NCBI RefSeq assembly: GCF_047663525.1
Contig: NC_092591.1
Coordinates: 29,917,001 to 29,981,000, forward strand
Direction of reading: 5' to 3'
Length of the DNA stretch: 64,000 nucleotides
Source: Anas platyrhynchos
Taxonomy: Eukaryota > Chordata > Aves > Anseriformes > Anatidae
Shown here piece by piece: positions 59,423 through 64,000 of the stretch. The stretch's first letter is position 1. Every line of letters begins with the position of its first letter. The translations under genes and the position numbers were made by a program. Under the pieces are notes generated by a model. The model was not told where the DNA came from. It ran no database searches and was given only the letters and a program-made list of their open reading frames with translations.

Positions 59423-61446
59423 CCCCGGCCCACACCGATGGCACCCGGACACCCCCCTTCCCCTCCCCTCCCCGCTCGGGGTCCCCCACGTCCCCTCCCC
59501 GCGTCCCCGACCAGCCTCGGGGTGTCCCCGGGGTGCCCTGAGCACCCCCCGGTGCCCCCCCCCAGAAGCAGGATGCAGAGGACGATGCCGACGAGCTGGA
59601 GATCGCCGTGGACAACACGGCCTTCATGGACGAGTTCTTCGCCGAGGTGCTGGAGGGGCTGGGGGGGGGAAGATCTGGGGGTGGGGAGGGGGCTGCCAAC
59701 CTGACACCCCCCCAAAAAAAGATCGAGGAGACCCGGCAGAACATCGACAAGATCTCGGAGAACGTGGAGGAGGCCAAGAAGCTCTACAGCGTCATCCTCT
59801 CAGCACCCATCCCCGAGCAGAGTGAGTGGGGGGGCCCCATGCCAAAAAAAAAAAAAACAAACAGGGCCGGGGGGGCCCTCCCCGTGCCCTCCCCCAGGCG
59901 GCTCAGGCCCTGCTGTCCCCACAGAGACCAAAGACGAGCTGGAGCAGCTCACGGCCGACATCAAGAAGATGGCCAACAGCGTGCGCAACAAGCTGAAGAG
60001 TGAGTGGCCGCGTCCCCGGTACAGGGAGGGGTCCCCGGGGGGGCGCACGGTGCCCTGATGGATGTGGGGGGGTCTCGCTGCTGGCAGGCATGGAGAGGAA
60101 CATCGAGCAGGACGAGGAGCGCTCCTCCGCCGACCTGCGCATACGCAAGTCCCAGGTGAGGCCCGGTGGCACCGTCCCTGTCCCCCGGGGGTGGGATGTC
60201 ACCCCCTGGGCGCTGGGGACGTGCCTTGCCTGGGTGGCCCCGGATCCACGTCTCTGGTTCCTGGCCCCGCTGCTCGTGGGCGTCCCCAGCCTCGTGGCCC
60301 TGTCCGTGGTGCTGGTCCTTGCAGCTGGGACGTGGAGTGGGCAGGGTGTCCCCGTCCCAATGTCCCCATCCCGACGTCCCCATCGCAATGTCCCCACCCC
60401 GATGTCCCACCCGCAGCACTCGGTCCTGTCTCGGAAGTTCGTCGACGTGATGACCAAGTACAACGAGGCGCAGGTCGACTTCCGAGAGCGCAGCAAGGGC
60501 CGGATCCAGCGCCAGCTGGAGATCAGTGCGTGCCCCTTCCCCTACCTCCCCCCCCAAAAAAAAACGGGCAGGGCCTCTCCCACACGCCCCGCCCCCTTTT
60601 TTGGTGGCCCGGGCGCAGCCTGTGGTGGCCCTGACCCCGCGCAGCCGGCAAGAACACGACGGACGAGGAGCTGGAGGAGATGCTGGAGAGTGGGAACCCC
60701 GCCATCTTCACCTCGGGGGTGAGCCCGGGGGGACACGGGGGGGACGCAGGGGGGCTGGGCCTGTCCCCCCCCATTGACCCTGTCCCCAAAATTTCCCCGC
60801 AGATCGTGGACTCGCAGATCTCGAAGCAGGCGCTGAGCGAGATCGAGGGGCGGCACAAGGACATCGTGCGGCTGGAGAGCAGCATCAAGGAGCTGCACGA
60901 CATGTTCGTCGACATCGCCATGCTGGTGGAGAACCAGGCACGGCACGGGGGGGCCGGGGGGGCACCGGGGACATGGGTGGGACGTGGGACAGGACGGGGA
61001 CGGGCAGGGACCCCCGCGCGAGTCCCCGGGGAGGGGGCAGCACCCCTATTCCCCCCGGGAGCGCACCCCGTGCCCCCAGCCATGCGAGGAGCCGCGCTGT
61101 GCTTCCCCCCCTCCTTTTTTCTGCTGCCCCCCCGCCCCGCAGGGAGCCATGATCGACCGCATCGAGAACAACATGGACCAGTCCGTGGGCTTCGTGGAGC
61201 GCGCCGTGGCCGACACCAAGAAGGCCGTGAAGTACCAGAGCGAGGCCAGGAGGGTGAGACGGAGCGGCGGCCACGGCGCCCTCCTCCCCGCCTCGCTCCC
61301 GGACCCCCCTCCCGCCCCCTCGCCCCCCTCCCCGTGCCGCTCAGCCCCTTTTTCCCCCCCCCGTGCAGAAGAAGATCATGATCATGATCTGCTGCATCAT
61401 CCTCGCCATCATCCTGGCCGCCAGCATCGGGAGCATCTTCGCCTGA
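58902..61446 (+). CDS. STX3: syntaxin-3 with retina-type (3B) C-terminus
   Basis: Syntaxin-3 is a plasma-membrane Qa-SNARE. The 3B form drives release at retinal ribbon synapses. Ten exons, 58902-58931, 59566-59646, 59722-59821, 59925-59999, 60088-60155, 60417-60525, 60645-60718, 60803-60937, 61143-61253 and 61369-61446, give 286 residues (human 289). The start is [10 protein letters not shown]. The Habc domain includes [20 protein letters not shown], then [20 protein letters not shown]. The SNARE helix runs through the zero-layer Gln in VENQ and [20 protein letters not shown]. The membrane anchor is [20 protein letters not shown]. The last two exons match syntaxin 3B of mammals, not the 3A tail. 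Intron 8 has a GC donor (CAG then GCACGG) and intron 2 an A-rich acceptor. Confidence 0.93.
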
Positions 61447-61826
61447 GAGGCCCCGCACGCTGCCTGCAGGTGACAGGGGTGGTGGCAGCCCTCCCCGGGT
61501 GGGGACACAGTGCTGGGATGGGGGCAGCCACCTCCCCTGCTCCCTCCCCCCCAGCAGGTGGCTTCCCCCTCCTGCCCGGATGATCCTGCCCGCGGCTCCA
61601 GCCCTGGGACCCGCCTGCCAAGCCCCACGGACGCCGTCCCGCCGCAGCCCGGAGGAGTGCAGGTCGCCTGCCCTGCTCCCGCTCCCTCCCGCCGCAGGGC
61701 TCAGCCCCGCGCGGCGGCAGGAGGAGGCTGTGCTCTCCTCTCCTCTCGCTTGGAGCTCGCCCGCGGCCATCCCTCCGCGTCGCCACTCTTCAGACGTGCC
61801 GCACCCGCACCGGGCCCCTCCTTCTG

Positions 61827-61832
61827 AATAAA
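61827..61832 (+). terminator. poly(A) signal of STX3
   Basis: AATAAA 381 bases after the STX3 stop. Confidence 0.75.
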
Positions 61833-61956
61833 GGCATCGCCCACGCCCTGCCCCGGGGTGCTGTCTGGGGTCACACGTCAGCCACCTCCCGGTGTCCCAT
61901 CCCCACATGTGAGCCTCCAGGAGCCGTAGCAGCCTACGTACGTTCTCAAAAAAGGT

Positions 61957-61962
61957 TTTATT
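61957..61962 (-). terminator. poly(A) signal of MRPL16
   Basis: AATAAA on the minus strand only nine bases after the stop codon, giving a minimal 3'UTR. Confidence 0.75.
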
Positions 61963-61970
61963 CCCGCTGC

Positions 61971-63274
61971 CTACACCCTGTGCCTCAGGAAGTGCTTGCC
62001 CCAGTAGCGTCCCTTCAGCTCCAGGTCGTGGGGGCTGAGGTACTTGCGCATGCCCAGCATGTTGGCGGCCACCACGCGCTCGAAGGTCCAGGGGTTCTGG
62101 TTGTTGAGCCTCCTCTCCTCCTCCTCCCGCCGCATCTCCTGCAGGCTGCGGCGGCTGACGGGGACGGCGGGGAAGGGCAGCTTTCTGGCCACCTGCGCGA
62201 GGAAGGGCTCCACCTCCTCGAACTCGCAGCGCCCGCCCACCTCCACCACCAGCCGCCCGCTCTTCACCGCCGTCACGTAGTGGTCGATGGGGCCCTTGCC
62301 GCCCCCCATGCGGTGCCCCAGGCTCTTCTTCGTCACCGCCTTGCGGGGGGCGGGCACGCGCCAGATGGCAAACATGGTTTTGGGGTCCATGCAGCGCCCG
62401 ATGGTCAGCCGGATCATCTCAAAGTGCCCCCAGTGCAGGTAGCCGCCCCCCAGTGCCTGCGGGAGGGCGCACGCTGAGGGGCAGACGCCGGGGGCTGCGT
62501 CACACCGGTGCCCCCCGCCTTCCCCCCACGCTGGGGGGCAGCAGCCTCATGGTGATGTCCCCCAGCTGCCGGCCCCGTTGCTCACCAGGATCCCGTACTG
62601 CCCCTGCGTCAGCTCGGTGGCCTCCCGGGAGGGTCCTCGGATGTCCCGCAGCCGCCGCGGCTCCCGCCGCACCTTGGGCACGGCCGGCACCTTCTCCATG
62701 AACTTCAGCTTCGGCCTCTCGGGCAGCGTCACCCCTACGGGGACACGGGGCTCACTGCCACACCCGGCAATGGGCCCTGGGCCCTGCCACCGCCCCCCGC
62801 CCCCCGCCAGCCCTTACCGCTGTAATCCGGGGGTATCGCCCAGCTCCTGAGGGCCGCGCGGGGAGCGGCGCCGGCGGCACCTGCGGGCACAGCGGGGTCA
62901 CGGCGGGCACCGGGGGGGGGCCGCGTGTACCGGCAGCCCCGGGAGGGCCCCGCCCGGCCCCCCACAGCCTCCCCCCGACCCCCACAGTCCCCCCTGGCCC
63001 CCTCCGGTTCCCCGCGGCTCTCCCCAGCCCCCTCCGGTTCCCCCCCAGCCTCCCCCGGTCCCCTCCGGTGCCCTCCCGGCCCCCCCCAGTCACCTCCTGC
63101 CCCCCCCAGCCCTTCCCAGCCCCCCCCCGGCCCCTCTCGGTCCCTCTCGGTCCCCCCGGCCCCTCCCGGTCCTCCCCGGTCACTCCCCAGTCCCCCCCGG
63201 TGCCCTCCGGTGCCCCCCGGTCCCCCCCGACCTCCCCCGGCCGCCGCGGGCCGCGCCAGCCGCCACCACCCCAT
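61971..63274 (-). CDS. MRPL16: mitochondrial large ribosomal subunit protein uL16m
   Basis: uL16m lies near the peptidyl-transferase centre of the mitochondrial ribosome. Four exons (minus strand), 63274-63232, 62880-62818, 62734-62586 and 62456-61971, give 246 residues (human 251). The start [14 protein letters not shown] is an Arg/Ala-rich mitochondrial presequence. Conserved parts are [38 protein letters not shown], the uL16 signature [15 protein letters not shown], and [20 protein letters not shown]. It ends HFLRHRV. Intron 1 is made of CCCCCGGTCC-type repeats (about 63,000-63,230). The exon 1 donor GAG|GTCGGG is weaker than usual but keeps the frame. STX3 converges from the other side, as in human 11q12.1. 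Confidence 0.94.
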
Positions 63275-63380
63275 GTCCGGAAGTGCCCCTCAGGGCGCCG
63301 CCATCCGGGTCCGTCCCCCTGAGCCGCCCGGCGGGGCGCACTTCCGCCGGTCCGTCCCCTTTCCCTGCTCGCTGAGCCCC
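63275..63380 (-). promoter_or_regulatory. MRPL16 promoter with ETS-type sites
   Basis: CCGGAAGT at 63,277, GCGCACTTCCGCC at about 63,336 and TTCCGGCAG near 63,391 fit ETS/GABP sites. GCCGCCATCC near 63,298 is YY1-like. This pattern is typical of nuclear genes for mitochondrial proteins. Confidence 0.55.
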
Positions 63381-63790
63381 GGCACTTAGGTTCCGGCAGC
63401 GCTCGGTTCCCCCCCTGGGGTTCCCCCCCCCCCATCCACCCTCTTCCACCTCCTCCCCCCGAGCGGCGCAGGGGAACGGGGGAATGGGGGTTATGGTCAG
63501 TCTACAGCACTTCTTCTCTGCCGCTCCTTCTCGGTCACTCTCGTCCCCTGTGCTGTGGGGTCCCACCCACGGGATGCAGTCCTTGACGAACTGATCCGGC
63601 GTGGGCTTCCCACAGGCAGCAGGGCCCCCGGCACGGCCTCCTCCTGCACCCCGCTCCCCCGAGGGGCCCCGTCCCCATCCCACTGCCCCCACCGAGGGGA
63701 GAGAGACCGCGAGGCGCAGCCATAAGGGGACGCGGGGAGAGCTGTGCTGCAAATGGCTCTTTATTGACGCCGCGGTGCTGCTCGGCGGCA
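63381..63790. other. gap between MRPL16 and the cobalamin-carrier gene
   Basis: This gap holds the 3' flank of the minus-strand gene, with its poly(A) signal AATAAA at 63,760-63,765, only 26 bases beyond its stop. The rest is GC-rich with no exon that I can recognise. Confidence 0.5.
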
Positions 63791-64000
63791 TCAGTATTTG
63801 CTGAAGACGGCCCGGATGTGCTCCCCGTCCTGCGGCTTGTAGGTGCCGACCCCTGTGGGGGAAGCACGGGCGTGAGGCCAAGCCGCCGGGCTCCTCCCCG
63901 GCACGGCCCCCCGCCGGGCACCCTCCCGGCTGCTGCCCACCTTCCTGCAGCGAGTCGGTGCCGCTGAAGAACTCCCAGAAGGTTCTGTCCCTCTCGCTGC
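63791..64000 (-). CDS. cobalamin-binding protein, intrinsic factor/transcobalamin family (3' end only)
   Basis: Two final exons are visible on the minus strand: 63852-63791 and one from 63941 up past the window edge. The spliced translation reads RTFWEFFSGTDSLQEG then VGTYKPQDGEHIRAVFSKY and stop. This matches the C-terminal beta domain of gastric intrinsic factor (human TYWQFLSGVTPLNEGVADY and HEHITANFTQY) and of transcobalamin I, which cap bound vitamin B12. Human CBLIF and TCN1 both lie next to MRPL16, so this is a CBLIF/TCN1-type gene. Which one cannot be decided from about 50 residues. The stop is at 63,793-63,791 and AATAAA follows immediately. Confidence 0.85.
   Translation of the reverse strand, partial: AARGTEPSGSSSAAPTRCRKVGSSREGARRGAVPGRSPAAWPHARASPTGVGTYKPQDGEHIRAVFSKY

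Larger units (their letters stand above)
61447..61970. other. STX3 3'UTR and MRPL16 3' end
   Basis: The convergent genes are 524 bases apart. The STX3 3'UTR runs to AATAAA at 61,827. The minus-strand AATAAA at 61,957 ends MRPL16 almost at its stop codon. No alternative STX3 tail exon (3A type) is found here. Confidence 0.6.

Overview
The window reads as a piece of a bird genome, most likely a very GC-rich microchromosome. Genes are packed a few hundred bases apart, introns are mostly 60-300 bp, CpG-rich promoters are frequent, and short tandem repeats fill introns, UTRs and gaps. All spliced models below were built by eye from exon similarity and splice sites. The complete ones stay in frame end to end with lengths close to their human counterparts. 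I found no recognisable transposon or retroviral copy. The placement in birds is an inference from base composition, compactness and protein similarity.

Layout. Positions 1-44,000 follow the gene order of human 11q13: SSH3 (3' part, +), POLD4 (-), CLCF1 (-, 7-kb first intron), RAD9A (+), PPP1CA (-), CARNS1 (+), RPS6KB2 (+), PTPRCAP (-), CORO1B (-), GPR152 (-), CABP4 (+ to 46,452). A head-to-head pair of glycine N-acyltransferase-like genes sits between POLD4 and CLCF1. In mammals this family lies at 11q12, several megabases away. After CABP4 comes a tRNA cluster (Val-TAC, Leu-TAA, Lys-TTT and an inverted Val-like remnant). A human 11q12.1 block follows: OSBP (-), PATL1 (-), STX3 (+), MRPL16 (-) and the 3' end of an intrinsic factor/transcobalamin-type gene (-). 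TBC1D10C, expected between PPP1CA and CARNS1, and TMEM134/AIP, expected after CABP4, are not seen.

The genes do not form one pathway. They cover actin control (SSH3, CORO1B), DNA replication and checkpoint (POLD4, RAD9A), phosphatase and kinase signalling (PPP1CA, RPS6KB2), cytokine and lymphocyte biology (CLCF1, PTPRCAP), dipeptide and acyl-conjugate metabolism (CARNS1, GLYAT-like), photoreceptor synapse function (CABP4, STX3), lipid transfer (OSBP), mRNA decay (PATL1), mitochondrial translation (MRPL16) and cobalamin transport.

The main oddities are these. STX3 carries only the retina-type (3B) last exons and has four GGATTA sites around exon 1. A 27-base word is shared by a GLYAT-like 3'UTR and a RAD9A intron, with a near copy in a CARNS1 intron. 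Two long arrays of the same GGGACC hexamer lie 47 kb apart. A 23-bp perfect hairpin lies behind POLD4. A ZNF143/YY1-type promoter has no recognisable gene. Four CRE-like sites cluster at the PTPRCAP stop codon. Two introns use GC donors.
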